A stretch of DNA of 64,000 nt from a virus: positions 18,076-82,075 of IMG/VR virus record IMGVR_UViG_3300031566_000009, one strand, 5' to 3'. Made by a program: the position numbers and the translations under genes. Positions 29,056 to 38,600 of the stretch are shown one piece after another; within the stretch, counting starts at the first letter, position 1; each line of letters starts with the position of its first letter. The notes beneath the pieces are model-generated. The model saw only the letters and a list, made by a program, of their open reading frames with translations. It searched no databases and was not told where the DNA came from.

Positions 29056-30377
29056 TGCCCGTCGAATTCGTAGCCAGCGAAACACAAGCGGAATTCTTAC
29101 GCAGTAAAGCCAGACTCATCTTATTCGGAGCTGGACTTGGTGCAGGGAAAACAGCTATTGGGGCTGTAAAGGCTATCGAAAAGGTCGGTCAGGGAGAGAG
29201 TGGCATTATCGTTGCGCCCAACTTTCCACACTTCGTTCGTTCAACATGGCCAGAGTTTTCTAAGTGGTTGCCGTGGAGCAGGGTAAAGAATGCTCACCTA
29301 GAACACCCATATACCCAGAGAAAAGAGTTACTCCTTGACATAAATGGAAAAGAGGTTAGAATACTCTATGGCGGTATAGACGAGCCAAAGTCCTGGCGTG
29401 GCCCCACCGTGAATTTTTTCTGGTTCGACGAAGGTGCGATGCGTAATAGCAGGGATGCTTTCGATGTCCTTTGTGGTAGAATTCGTACTGGTTTTCGGCC
29501 ACAGGGATGGGTGACTACCACTCCGTCTGGAGTAAATCACTGGCTGTACGATGTTTTCGTCAAACAAGATTTCGATAAGAAGTTTCTGGAGGAATTCAAG
29601 AAGCAAGCAGACATCTACGGTGGAAAATTGGTGGAACGCTTTCATTGTGATACTTCAGAGAATATCCACAACGATGCTCTTTATTATGCCAGCTTGTTGA
29701 CTACTTATCAAGGAAAATTTAGAGAACAAGAAGTTGGCGGTATGTTCGTCAGCCTTGAGGGTCTAGTATGGGAAGATTTCTCTGAGGAACTCAATGTCAC
29801 TGAGGAAGCTGACTATGTTTCGGGGGTTCCAGTAGAGTGGTGGGTGGATGATGGCTACACTAGGGCACACCCCCGCGTAATCTTACTTGCACAAGAAATT
29901 CCACCTTTTGTGAATGTCTTCGATGAACTTATAGAAATTTATGTAAAGGCTGAGGTTTCAATAGCTAATGTCCTGGACAAAGGTTGGCCGAAGGCGAAAG
30001 TCGCTTATATTGACTCATCTGCGGCGGAGCTTCGGGGCCGTTTGGAGGAACAAGATGTAGATACCGTAGGGGCGACTCATCCTATCGAGGAAGGCATCAA
30101 ACATGTCGCTCCTTTCATTCTGAGTGGCGAGGGAGTGCGACATTTGCGATTTCATCCACGATGCACTTATGCGCCCACGAGTATGGCTTCATATAATAGA
30201 GACATCAATACGAACAAGCCACAGCAGTTGGGAGATGATGTGCCAGATACGGTTCGTTATGGACTTTGGGGAAGGGACTTGCTCGATCTTCTCGAAGAGG
30301 CAAAATATCAAAAGAAGTTAGAGGAACGAAAAGCACAGGCTGTTGAGGCGCAACCATATATGAGCCAATTCTTCTAA
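29055..30377 (+). CDS. terL: Terminase large subunit
   Basis: This 440-residue packaging ATPase-nuclease has a Walker A (GAGLGAGKT, 25-33), a Walker B with catalytic acid (WFDE, Asp125-Glu126) and a coupling motif (TTTPSG). The C-terminal RNase H-like nuclease begins near WWVDDGY and includes YIDSSAAEL. It cuts and pumps DNA through the portal. Size is normal for the family. Confidence 0.95.
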   Translation: MPVEFVASETQAEFLRSKARLILFGAGLGAGKTAIGAVKAIEKVGQGESGIIVAPNFPHFVRSTWPEFSKWLPWSRVKNAHLEHPYTQRKELLLDINGKEVRILYGGIDEPKSWRGPTVNFFWFDEGAMRNSRDAFDVLCGRIRTGFRPQGWVTTTPSGVNHWLYDVFVKQDFDKKFLEEFKKQADIYGGKLVERFHCDTSENIHNDALYYASLLTTYQGKFREQEVGGMFVSLEGLVWEDFSEELNVTEEADYVSGVPVEWWVDDGYTRAHPRVILLAQEIPPFVNVFDELIEIYVKAEVSIANVLDKGWPKAKVAYIDSSAAELRGRLEEQDVDTVGATHPIEEGIKHVAPFILSGEGVRHLRFHPRCTYAPTSMASYNRDINTNKPQQLGDDVPDTVRYGLWGRDLLDLLEEAKYQKKLEERKAQAVEAQPYMSQFF

Positions 30378-30387
30378 GGAGAAAGTT

Positions 30388-30792
30388 ATGACCAGAACTA
30401 GACAAGTAGAAGGTGGTCCAGCGACTGCAGTTGATATTGTAGGTTATGATGTTCCGCCTGCTGGTGCAGCAGGTGATGTTTCTACGCCTGCGGCGAATAC
30501 CATAGCAGAGATAGCATATCCAAGGCCAGGAATATATTCTTATCACGCTATCAGTGGCGTGGCTTGGTCTTATGATGGGCAAATTGCTGGTGGAAATCTC
30601 CAAATAGTCGATGAATATTTGGGGGTTACTTTTGATATAGACATCATCAATTCTGGACTTGGATTAATTACTTTCCCTGTGCCTAAGAGGAGTTCATTGA
30701 ATGCGACGATGACCATCCTCTTGGCAGCGGGAGGTGCTGGAGTAAACGGTAAATTGAACGTTCTTACCCATTGGATAGAGAGTATAAAATAA
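30388..30792 (+). CDS. Beta-rich virion-like protein, 134 aa
   Basis: Gly/Ala-rich beta protein with ISGVAWSYDG and QIVDEYLGVTFDIDI strands. AAGGAGA precedes the ATG. Its place between terminase and portal and its composition suggest a minor structural or decoration protein, but I do not recognise the family. Confidence 0.6.
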   Translation: MTRTRQVEGGPATAVDIVGYDVPPAGAAGDVSTPAANTIAEIAYPRPGIYSYHAISGVAWSYDGQIAGGNLQIVDEYLGVTFDIDIINSGLGLITFPVPKRSSLNATMTILLAAGGAGVNGKLNVLTHWIESIK

Positions 30793-30793
30793 T

Positions 30794-31645
30794 ATGCGAA
30801 AAGCTACCCTCGTACTGAGTGACCTGCACTTTGGCGACGCGGGGCAATTTTATCGGTCTTTGATGGAATGTATGGACAGGGCTATAATAGAAATCAATAA
30901 CTTCAAACCAGACGTAACTCAAATAGCACTCAATGGCGATGCAGCAGCGGGAAGGGGGATCTTTCGATTACAAGAGGCACAGAACATCGTTCAGTTGGGT
31001 CCAGAGCAGATTTATTGGGCAGGCTGGGAAATCAGACAGTGGGATAGACGACTTGACAATAAAGCAGAATGGTATATAATACTTGGTAATCACGATCACT
31101 CTAACAGGGAAAACTTGGCTAGGCAGTTAGTTTTATTCTTACGCTTATTAGGTATCAATGCTAGATATGTAGATAGAGAATTCATTGGATATTTTGGAGA
31201 TAAAGAATCCGCTTTTCATATAGCGCACGGCTTTGGATATAGTAGTTATTATGCTAATTCGTATTCTGAAATCAGGGCTGCCTGGAAAAAGTTTATTGAA
31301 ATAGCACAGATTGATGGAATTCACATAGATCGTTTCATCAGAGCGCACGTACACAAACTTAATGTTGGTCAAGAGATTGGCCTCAATTGCCAAATTGATA
31401 CGTCGGGAGGCTGGCACAAACAAGAACGCCTTTCCCTGGAATTCTCCGTGCAGACCACGGGAGTCCTACTATATCTACATAATGCAGGTGCGCAACCACC
31501 ACTGACTATCAAAGCAATTGAGGCCAATCAAGACTTGCTTTTATCGGAGAATAAAAATATTGCGTTGCACTATCGAAATATGGAAGCCGCTGGAAGAGCG
31601 TTAAGCGACGTTGCGGCTTGGGGAAGAGTCGAAGGCATTTGGTAA
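30794..31645 (+). CDS. Calcineurin-like metallophosphoesterase
   Basis: This 283-residue enzyme has the family motifs SDLHFGD (9-15), NGDAAAGRG, GNHD and the final AHVHK. These coordinate two metal ions and hydrolyse phosphoesters. Such enzymes act on nucleotides, DNA ends or phosphoproteins. A phage-specific substrate cannot be read from the sequence. It sits between terminase and portal, so a packaging or DNA-end role is conceivable. Confidence 0.9.
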   Translation: MRKATLVLSDLHFGDAGQFYRSLMECMDRAIIEINNFKPDVTQIALNGDAAAGRGIFRLQEAQNIVQLGPEQIYWAGWEIRQWDRRLDNKAEWYIILGNHDHSNRENLARQLVLFLRLLGINARYVDREFIGYFGDKESAFHIAHGFGYSSYYANSYSEIRAAWKKFIEIAQIDGIHIDRFIRAHVHKLNVGQEIGLNCQIDTSGGWHKQERLSLEFSVQTTGVLLYLHNAGAQPPLTIKAIEANQDLLLSENKNIALHYRNMEAAGRALSDVAAWGRVEGIW

Positions 31646-31646
31646 A

Positions 31647-31826
31647 ATGGGGAAGGATAGAGAATTGGAAATCGGGCGAAATGACATGGATTTGCTCGAA
31701 CCAAGACGACTGAGATTTACGGATAAACGAATAATTAACCAGAGAACTAGAAGGAAGTGGAGAGAAGCACTAAGGAACTCACATCGCGTTAGATATATGG
31801 AAAACTGGTGGACAGATTATGACTGA
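31647..31826 (+). CDS. Small basic protein, 59 aa
   Basis: Strongly basic (DKRIINQRTRRKWREALRNS), overlapping the portal start by eight bases. The start is uncertain between two ATGs. Possibly nucleic-acid binding. Confidence 0.45.
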   Translation: MGKDRELEIGRNDMDLLEPRRLRFTDKRIINQRTRRKWREALRNSHRVRYMENWWTDYD

Positions 31827-34293
31827 TAATCCAAAGGAACAGGCTATCCTATCGATTCAGGATAGGGCGGATTTAAAGATAGAAGAGGAGTCTCCACTTA
31901 TTTTTTATCTCGCCCAACTTGCCGACGAGATTCCTATAAAACGTGGACTTTCTCGTGATAAGGCGTTGGACAAATTTTGGCCCACCGAATCTGTGCTTGC
32001 GGGCGCAATTTATTCTATGTGCGCCAAAGTCGCCGCACTCGATTTTAGGCTCAAGGGTCGCACCAAAGCCGTTGCTAGATATGCCAACGTCTTCCAAGCC
32101 GCTGACTTTGGCGCAGGTTGGGTAAATTTTATTCAACGGGTCGTTCAAGACATTTTGTGCCTAGCAGCCACGACGAGAGTTCAATTAGGTGGGGATCGCC
32201 GAGGCCAGACGAAGGAGATTCGTGACATCGTTAAGGACCGAGATCCTGGCCCCGTGTTGTCTGTAGATATTGATGGCAACCTCATAGAGCGTCATGTTGT
32301 GGAGTGGCACAAGACTCCCTTGGGGCCTCGTAGGTGGTGGTGGATCTCCTTAAAAGAAGCGTCTGGGCACAGTCGGGAAAAAGCTGGTGGGATATTCATG
32401 ACGGAGGACCACCCCGTACTTACTAGCGATGGTTGGAAGCTGGCAAGAGACATTGAGTTGGGAGATCGAGTAGCCACAGGCGATCCCGTCCCTAACCAGA
32501 AGCAGGCTGAACTACTAGCTGGCAGTCTACTGGGGGATCTTTGCATTCAGCCTATTAGGAAGCGAGCTACGCTGCGTCTTTGCCACAGTGTTGCGCAAGA
32601 GGCGTGGTTGGACTTGAAACTGAGTGCCTTAGCTGGATTTGGATGGACGGGACGGGCTACTTATACCAGTTCCTATCAAGGGTACTCTAGTGAGAGTGTC
32701 CAGGTAGCATCTCTGGGATCGCTGGAACTGGAAAGATGGCGACAGCTTTGGTATCCACAGGGGAAGAAGGTAGTACCTCGTGCTCTCGTTGAGAGCCTCT
32801 TTTCTCCAAGGCTTCTAGCCGCATGGTATTGCGACGACGGGAGCCTCTGTGGACCTAGACACAGAACTACTGGTGAAAGCATCGCGCCTCACGCTGTGCT
32901 GTATACCTGCGGTTTCTTGGAGGATGATGTTCGGTGGCTTGTGGATTTACTGAACTGTAAGGGATATTCCTGCCGACTGCGTTTTCAGCCTTATAGAGGT
33001 TCAGACGACGAAAGGGATGACTATCCTATAATTTACATTACACCAAAGGGGTTGCAGCGCCTCGTGGCCGATATAGGCTCCTACGTACCTCCAGAGCTAC
33101 GGTACAAGCTCCCCAAGGGCGCTCCAGAATACGACGCCAGCCTGTGGGAGCTTGGAAGAGCTACGGTATATTATGACACCGTTGTAGCCTCTATGGAAAG
33201 GGACTACAAGGCTGGTTACAAAAAGGCTAAGACGACTTTTCATATTGGCGTAGAGGAGACAGGAAATTTCGTAGCGGCCAACGTGGTTGTACACAATACT
33301 CAGGACAATGGAGCTTTCGTTGAACTTCTCCGTCCAAAAGGCGCATCTCCACAATCACCTGTGCGTGGGATAGCTCATTTAGATTCACAGAGAATTCAAC
33401 GAACGGGAAATCCCGAAATACCTTACTTATATTATTCAAATAAAGATAGTGCTTGGCATCGTCTTCGATGGTATCAAGTCCTTGCCCTTACCGACCAACC
33501 CAGTCCGAGAGAGGAAGACAAGGGACGTGGTTATTGCGCCGTAAGTCGTGTCTTGGAGTTTGCAAAACTACTCAGGGCTGTGCAGACCTATCAGTCGCAG
33601 AAATTGAGTGGACAGAGAATACCTGCACTTCTCTTCGTTCAAGGAATGCGCAGTAACGCCATTGCCGATGCCATCGAGAAGGCTAGAGAAGAGACGAGAG
33701 CTTCAGGAAGAAGTCTTTACATAACTCCTATTGTCATTTCTTCCCACGACTCACAAAGGCCCTTGCGGGTACAATTAGTCGAATTAGCAGGTCTTCCAGA
33801 TGGCTTCAAATATGACGAATTGATGAAGTGGTACATCGGCGTTCTAGCCCTTGGAATGGGCACTGACTATATTGAATTCTTTCCTATGCCTGGAGGCAAC
33901 CTTGGATCTGCCCAGCAAACTACAGAGATGTCTTCGCGGTCTCGTGGAAAAGGACCAGGACTTATCCTTCAGCAATTTGAATTTGGCTTTAATTGGTATG
34001 TTCTTCCCTCCACTGTGGAGTTTCAGTTCGCCAGCACAGATCCTACGGCAGAGCGTGAACGAGTGGAACTCGGCGTCTGGCGTGCTCGAAGACGCGGTGA
34101 AATGGTAAAGTCTGGTGAAATTACTGGAGAGCAAGCATTGCGTATCGCCATCCAAGAAGGGGATGCACCAGAAGATTTCATATCAGGCGGTGAAGAAGCT
34201 GCTGAAGACCGTGTGGATATGCTCGTAAAGAGTTTGCAAGATATAAAAAACGCGTATAATAAAGTGGAAAGAATATTAGGCCGTTTAAGATGA
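31819..34293 (+). CDS. Portal protein interrupted by an intein
   Basis: The 824-codon frame encodes a portal of about 444 residues (two exteins) with a 380-residue intein between residues 114 and 493. Joined, the exteins read QDIL-TQDNGAFVELLRP, a conserved portal segment. The C-terminal extein has the long helical stem and clip regions and PGGNLGSAQQT, typical of phage portals. The portal ring is the DNA gate at the capsid vertex. Splicing must precede assembly. Confidence 0.93.
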   Translation: MTDNPKEQAILSIQDRADLKIEEESPLIFYLAQLADEIPIKRGLSRDKALDKFWPTESVLAGAIYSMCAKVAALDFRLKGRTKAVARYANVFQAADFGAGWVNFIQRVVQDILCLAATTRVQLGGDRRGQTKEIRDIVKDRDPGPVLSVDIDGNLIERHVVEWHKTPLGPRRWWWISLKEASGHSREKAGGIFMTEDHPVLTSDGWKLARDIELGDRVATGDPVPNQKQAELLAGSLLGDLCIQPIRKRATLRLCHSVAQEAWLDLKLSALAGFGWTGRATYTSSYQGYSSESVQVASLGSLELERWRQLWYPQGKKVVPRALVESLFSPRLLAAWYCDDGSLCGPRHRTTGESIAPHAVLYTCGFLEDDVRWLVDLLNCKGYSCRLRFQPYRGSDDERDDYPIIYITPKGLQRLVADIGSYVPPELRYKLPKGAPEYDASLWELGRATVYYDTVVASMERDYKAGYKKAKTTFHIGVEETGNFVAANVVVHNTQDNGAFVELLRPKGASPQSPVRGIAHLDSQRIQRTGNPEIPYLYYSNKDSAWHRLRWYQVLALTDQPSPREEDKGRGYCAVSRVLEFAKLLRAVQTYQSQKLSGQRIPALLFVQGMRSNAIADAIEKAREETRASGRSLYITPIVISSHDSQRPLRVQLVELAGLPDGFKYDELMKWYIGVLALGMGTDYIEFFPMPGGNLGSAQQTTEMSSRSRGKGPGLILQQFEFGFNWYVLPSTVEFQFASTDPTAERERVELGVWRARRRGEMVKSGEITGEQALRIAIQEGDAPEDFISGGEEAAEDRVDMLVKSLQDIKNAYNKVERILGRLR
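32158..33297 (+). other. Intein with LAGLIDADG endonuclease motifs
   Basis: It begins with Cys114, has the block-B motif TEDH (Thr195-His198) and ends VVVHN with Thr494 as the first C-extein residue. All the residues needed for splicing are therefore present. The middle has two LAGLIDADG-like helices: LLAGSLLGDL (about 232-241) and LLAAWYCDDGSL (Asp339-Asp340). These suggest a homing endonuclease that would cut intein-free portal genes. Whether the endonuclease is still active cannot be told. Confidence 0.93.
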
Positions 34294-34844
34294 TTAGTTT
34301 CAAGGCTATCGTTCCTAAGCAATTTGATACTACTAAATTAGCTGCTTCGCTAAAAAAGACTCTTAAGGATTTGGCGAAGCGAGCATTAGATGATTTCAAG
34401 TTAACTACTGAGAACTGGGTTGAACCAGTTGACTTCAAGATAGATGGCCCAAAGAAGCGTGGAGATGATTGGGTTATATCTGTAGGGACGGATAATGTGA
34501 TTTGGCACTGGGTAGATGCAGGAACTAAAGAGCATACCTATGGTGCTCGATCATCTAAAGATGGCTTGTTACACTTTCAACCTACCAAGCAGGCTAGAAC
34601 CAGTCCTGGAAGTTTAGTCTCTGGTCCAATAATGAGAGAACCATATTGGGTTGTGGCGCGTGAGGTAACTCATCCAGGGATTACAGCCAGAAACTTTAGT
34701 GGAACCATTCAAGCAAATCTTGAAAAAGTTGCGCCACAGATGTTCACAGTGGCTTTGAATAAATTCACAAAACAACTTGAAATTGCTGGTCGTCCAGCAA
34801 AACCACCAGAGTCAGCTTGTTTCAGACCAGGCCACGGGTGTTAG
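34290..34844 (+). CDS. HK97 gp10-like head-tail protein
   Basis: This 184-residue protein has an N-terminal helix, then the segment WHWVDAGTKEHTYGARSSKDG and LHFQPTKQARTSPGS. That is the pattern of HK97-gp10/tail-completion proteins that sit at the connector. It overlaps the portal stop as ATGA. Confidence 0.7.
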   Translation: MISFKAIVPKQFDTTKLAASLKKTLKDLAKRALDDFKLTTENWVEPVDFKIDGPKKRGDDWVISVGTDNVIWHWVDAGTKEHTYGARSSKDGLLHFQPTKQARTSPGSLVSGPIMREPYWVVAREVTHPGITARNFSGTIQANLEKVAPQMFTVALNKFTKQLEIAGRPAKPPESACFRPGHGC

Positions 34845-34854
34845 GAGGTTTATC

Positions 34855-35013
34855 ATGCCTTACGAAATAAGAAAAACTGGACCCAAAAGTAAGCAATGGT
34901 GTGTTTTCAACAAGGTCACTGGAGCAAAGAAGGGTTGCTCAGTGACAGAAGAGATGGCCAAGAAGTTCATGGCCAAGCTGTATGTCGAGGAGGGCAAGAA
35001 GAATGGCAAATAA
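34855..35013 (+). CDS. Short basic protein, 52 aa
   Basis: MPYEIRKTGPKSKQWCVFNK followed by lysine-rich helix. TAGGAGG precedes the ATG. The MPYEIRK start recurs in short phage proteins placed near head genes. Function unknown. Confidence 0.6.
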   Translation: MPYEIRKTGPKSKQWCVFNKVTGAKKGCSVTEEMAKKFMAKLYVEEGKKNGK

Positions 35014-36370
35014 GACATTTGCAATACAAAAAGCTACAGCAAAACATCTAATCATTGAAGATGTTGAAGGAATGCAATACAGAGCACCCTATTCTATCAC
35101 TGAAGATGGTGAGTTCTCTATTACTAAGAAAGAGGAGTGGCTCGAACTCAAAGATGTTGGTTTAGGTAATCAAGCGAGACGAATCGCAAAAGCCTTCCAA
35201 AAGAATTTTGGGGGCAGCGGATATTTTGGAGATTCCTATTGGGTAACTGAGGTCTTTGAGGGCTATCTAATCGTGGAAGATTATTCAGACTACGCACTCT
35301 ATAAGGTCACTTATACCGAAAGTGGTGATGGCTACGAATTCGCTGAAAAAGATGCTTGGGTAAAGGTCGAGGTGGAGTATGTTGAAAAAGAAGCTCCACC
35401 TATGGAAAAGAAAGAAGAAGCACAGGGTCTCGTCGATAAAGTAAAGCAACTTTGGGAGAAGGTCTTCCCTTCAGAGCCAATACCACTCTTCATCACAAAG
35501 CAACAGGAGGATGGTAGATTTAGATGGGTGACGATTTCTTCGACCGCTTTCTTGGACGGTGAGGAAGAGATCGTATCTACTAAGGCGTTGGCCGATAATC
35601 AACCACTAGCCGAAAAAGACTATGGAGAACTTCGTTTCTGGCACGTACCGCCAATCAAACTTGGAAATTGTGATTTCCAAATGCCTGATGGCGTTTGCTT
35701 AGTAGAGTCTGGCCTATGGGATGATAGTGAAGTCGCCAATCCTATTCGAAAGGCCATCGATGAGAATCCGAAGGATTGGAAAGTGAGTATAGGATTCGTT
35801 CCTTTGCAAGAAGCATCAAAGAATGTGCTTATCAAGAGCACAACGGTTAAGAAAGTATGGGATGCCATACAAATCAAAGAGCGGTCTGTGTTACCGAAGA
35901 AATATGCAGCCAACAAATTCGCTTGTATAGTAACTGAAGGAGGTACTATCGTGGATAAGAAGAAGGAAAAAGTTCTTCAAGAACTTTTGGGCATTGATCT
36001 CGCTACTCAGGTGATCAGCAACGTAGATGAACTCAATAAAAAGGCTTTGGAAGACGACGCTGTGGTAAAGGGACAGGAGGAACCTACCCCCGAACCTGTA
36101 GTTGCGCCAGCACCTGCGCCAGAGGAAGTGATCACCAAAGAGGATTTAGTAGCAATTCTAAAGGAGATTCAATCTTTGCCCGATAAGTTCAAGAAGCTCG
36201 AAGAGGATTTGCAAAAACTGAAGGATGACGTGGCTCCAAAGGCGACGGTTTTGAGGGCCTCTGATGATGTAGGTACTTCTGTATCTGCTGCTGAGGCTGA
36301 GAAGCTGGTAGGCCCAACGGAGCTTAAGGCTATCGAAGAAATCGTCGATACCATGCTTGGAAATATTTAG
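35003..36370 (+). CDS. Probable prohead protease-scaffold fusion
   Basis: This 455-residue protein has a central domain (about 200-320) with GELRFWHVPP, ESGLWDDSEVA, KVSIGF and IKERSVLP. These resemble the conserved positions of prohead maturation proteases, with Ser of VSIGF as possible nucleophile. After residue 325 come a Pro/Ala linker and long charged helix, as expected of a scaffold. The N-terminal 130 residues contain two similar beta units. It sits directly before the capsid gene. The protease call is inferred from pattern and place. Confidence 0.65.
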   Translation: MANKTFAIQKATAKHLIIEDVEGMQYRAPYSITEDGEFSITKKEEWLELKDVGLGNQARRIAKAFQKNFGGSGYFGDSYWVTEVFEGYLIVEDYSDYALYKVTYTESGDGYEFAEKDAWVKVEVEYVEKEAPPMEKKEEAQGLVDKVKQLWEKVFPSEPIPLFITKQQEDGRFRWVTISSTAFLDGEEEIVSTKALADNQPLAEKDYGELRFWHVPPIKLGNCDFQMPDGVCLVESGLWDDSEVANPIRKAIDENPKDWKVSIGFVPLQEASKNVLIKSTTVKKVWDAIQIKERSVLPKKYAANKFACIVTEGGTIVDKKKEKVLQELLGIDLATQVISNVDELNKKALEDDAVVKGQEEPTPEPVVAPAPAPEEVITKEDLVAILKEIQSLPDKFKKLEEDLQKLKDDVAPKATVLRASDDVGTSVSAAEAEKLVGPTELKAIEEIVDTMLGNI

Positions 36371-36382
36371 GAGGTTTATAAA

Positions 36383-37831
36383 ATGGACATTGATTATAGG
36401 AAACTTGCGCAGGCTCTTCTCTCTGAGAAGACGCTAGAGACCAAGAATATTACTGGAACACCTAATGCACAACCGATTTATGCTCCTGGTGGAATTTTCA
36501 GTGCTCTTGGTTTGGAGGATACCGTCGTAAATGCTGCAACGACTCCTCGTGGCATTGCTTCGATACTTCCCGCATTCGGCACAACTTTTCGTAATCCGAT
36601 TTATCCTTTCATCACTGGTTTCGATCCTGATGGAAGCGCAGAGCCAGTGGGTGTCTGCGAGGACTGCCCTGGTGGAATCATCGAGGTATGTCATCAGACG
36701 GCCCAATTTGGTAGAATCTGCCGTGAAAGTCAGGAGATGGAAATCAATGAACTGATCCGAAAGGTGAATCGAGGAGAAACCACCGATCTTCGTGTACTTG
36801 GTGACGTGCTTGGACCCGCCCCGATGATGCCACAAGACGTGACGAGCGTTCGTGACTGGTTGAACTTGGTCACAAAGGCTCAGATGGTCATCGTTGGCAC
36901 GCAACTGCAATCCGCGTTTTATCCTATGGTCTGGCAAGGAAACCCCGTGAATAATACCGCTGGTGGTGGGTATATGGAATTCCCTGGATTCGATATTCTC
37001 ATTTCTCAACCAAAGGTAGACCTGTTCACTAACGTTCGCTGCCAAGCCATAGAGCCAGACATCAAAGACTTCAACTATGATAACGTCTGCGGAACGGCGG
37101 CTGGTGATAGGGACATCGTACAGTATATCTCCTACCTGGACATCTATCTGCGCCACGTAGCAGATCGTGCTGGACTTGCCCCTGTGGATTGGGTTATCGC
37201 TATGCGACCAGAACTGTGGATCGAACTTACAGCTTGCTGGCCGTGCCGGTATCTGACCAATCGTTGTCAGACTAGCGTAATGCCTGGTCAGGTCAACCCG
37301 ACTTTGGTGATCAATGATGAAGGAAATGTCCGAATGCGCGACGAAATGCGTAATGGGATGTTCCTCTGGGTCAATGGTCGCAAAGTCCCCGTGGTGACGG
37401 ATGACGGTATTTTTGAGGCTAATGTAGTCAACAATGCTAATCTGCAACCAGGCGAGTTCGCCTCTGATATTTACTACATCCCTCTCCGCGCACGCGGAAT
37501 GCGAGTGTCTTACTTTGAGTTTATGGACTATACACTTACTGCTCCAGAACTCGAAGTGCTCAAGAACAAGCACAGATACTGGGTGACGGACGGAGGCAGG
37601 TACATGTGGACGATGGAGGATCAGAGTTACTGCTTTTTGTTCCGCGCAAAGATCGAGCCTCGGCTTATCTTGCGGACTCCGCATCTGTCTGGCCGAATCG
37701 AGAATGTATCTTACGAGCCTCTGCAGCACTTGAGAGATTGGAATCCTGACAGTCCTTATAGGTTGAAGGGTGGCATCGATGAAATGCCGCTGATCGACGA
37801 GAACTGGTACAAAGGCTGGGAAACTAGATAG
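36383..37831 (+). CDS. Major capsid protein
   Basis: This 482-residue protein lies directly after the protease/scaffold, with AGGAGGT upstream. It contains a central region like the HK97-fold capsids (DWLNLVTKAQMVIVGTQLQ, then YISYLDIYLRH, and P-domain-like WVIAMRPELW). It is unusually rich in cysteine for a capsid protein (for example CEDC, CWPC), hinting at metal or disulfide stabilisation. Assignment rests mainly on position, size and pattern. Confidence 0.85.
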   Translation: MDIDYRKLAQALLSEKTLETKNITGTPNAQPIYAPGGIFSALGLEDTVVNAATTPRGIASILPAFGTTFRNPIYPFITGFDPDGSAEPVGVCEDCPGGIIEVCHQTAQFGRICRESQEMEINELIRKVNRGETTDLRVLGDVLGPAPMMPQDVTSVRDWLNLVTKAQMVIVGTQLQSAFYPMVWQGNPVNNTAGGGYMEFPGFDILISQPKVDLFTNVRCQAIEPDIKDFNYDNVCGTAAGDRDIVQYISYLDIYLRHVADRAGLAPVDWVIAMRPELWIELTACWPCRYLTNRCQTSVMPGQVNPTLVINDEGNVRMRDEMRNGMFLWVNGRKVPVVTDDGIFEANVVNNANLQPGEFASDIYYIPLRARGMRVSYFEFMDYTLTAPELEVLKNKHRYWVTDGGRYMWTMEDQSYCFLFRAKIEPRLILRTPHLSGRIENVSYEPLQHLRDWNPDSPYRLKGGIDEMPLIDENWYKGWETR

Positions 37832-37844
37832 TAATAAGTAGAAA

Positions 37845-37874
37845 AATGGGTCGAGGGTAAAATCTCGACCCATT
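37845..37874 (+). other. Perfect hairpin after the capsid gene
   Basis: AATGGGTCGAG and CTCGACCCATT form an 11-bp stem with an 8-base loop. No T run follows. It probably slows transcription or stabilises the upstream mRNA, setting capsid expression above the genes behind it. Confidence 0.75.
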
Positions 37875-37890
37875 CAAAGAAGGAATGTTT

Positions 37891-38598
37891 ATGAGTTTCA
37901 CTTGGCCTGATGTGGCGGTGCAAATAATCACCTACGAACGACCAGGTGAGATTCGTCGCGTCATAGTGGCATTAACTAAATACTTACAGTACGATGGGAA
38001 ACTTGTATGGTACTTAGCCGATGATGGCAGTAAGGGCAATTATGTGCTAGAGATCCAGCGAGATTTTCCTAAAATAAATTTTAGAGTGTCTGTTACGAAG
38101 AGGCTTGGATGGGGAGCAAATGTCACGAGATGTATGCAAATGATCGGCGAGAAGTATATTTTACTATGCGAGGATGATTATGTCGCCTTACAGCAGCTTG
38201 ACATAAATAAAGGTGTTGCCCTTCTCAATTCCACAGCGAATATTGGACTGGTGCGATATGACGGTTTGGCTGGACATAGACTAAATCTGGCAATCGAGGA
38301 AGTTAGTACTCCTCTGGGTGTCTTGCAATATCTGGAAATCCTAAAGAGCAGTCGCGGCCTCAATGTTTATAGCAATCGTCCTCATTTGAAGCACAAAAAA
38401 TTTCATCGCGCTTATGGGGAGTATCCAATGAATAAGTCTCTTGGTGAGACAGAGAGTGCCTTCGCACACAGGGTGAAAGATGCGCTTGAGAAGGGGCCGA
38501 AGATCATTACCCTCGAAAACGGAATTGTCCGTGCATTCAATCATATCGGCAAGTCTAGGCAAGGTACAGAATTCGATCAACTGAAAACAAAAGGATAA
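37891..38598 (+). CDS. GT-A-type glycosyltransferase-like protein
   Basis: This 235-residue protein has an N-terminal VQIITYERPGEIRRVI, LADDGS and LCEDDY, the nucleotide-sugar and metal-binding signatures of GT-A folds. I chose the second ATG because AAGGA is too close to the first. It is the first gene of the sugar-modification island behind the capsid gene. Confidence 0.8.
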   Translation: MSFTWPDVAVQIITYERPGEIRRVIVALTKYLQYDGKLVWYLADDGSKGNYVLEIQRDFPKINFRVSVTKRLGWGANVTRCMQMIGEKYILLCEDDYVALQQLDINKGVALLNSTANIGLVRYDGLAGHRLNLAIEEVSTPLGVLQYLEILKSSRGLNVYSNRPHLKHKKFHRAYGEYPMNKSLGETESAFAHRVKDALEKGPKIITLENGIVRAFNHIGKSRQGTEFDQLKTKG

Positions 38599-38600
38599 GA

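Noticed and set aside
36434-37873. 479-codon open frame antisense to the capsid gene
   Set aside because: It mirrors the real gene, has no ribosome site, and its composition is that of a shadow frame. The plus-strand gene has a strong Shine-Dalgarno and capsid features.
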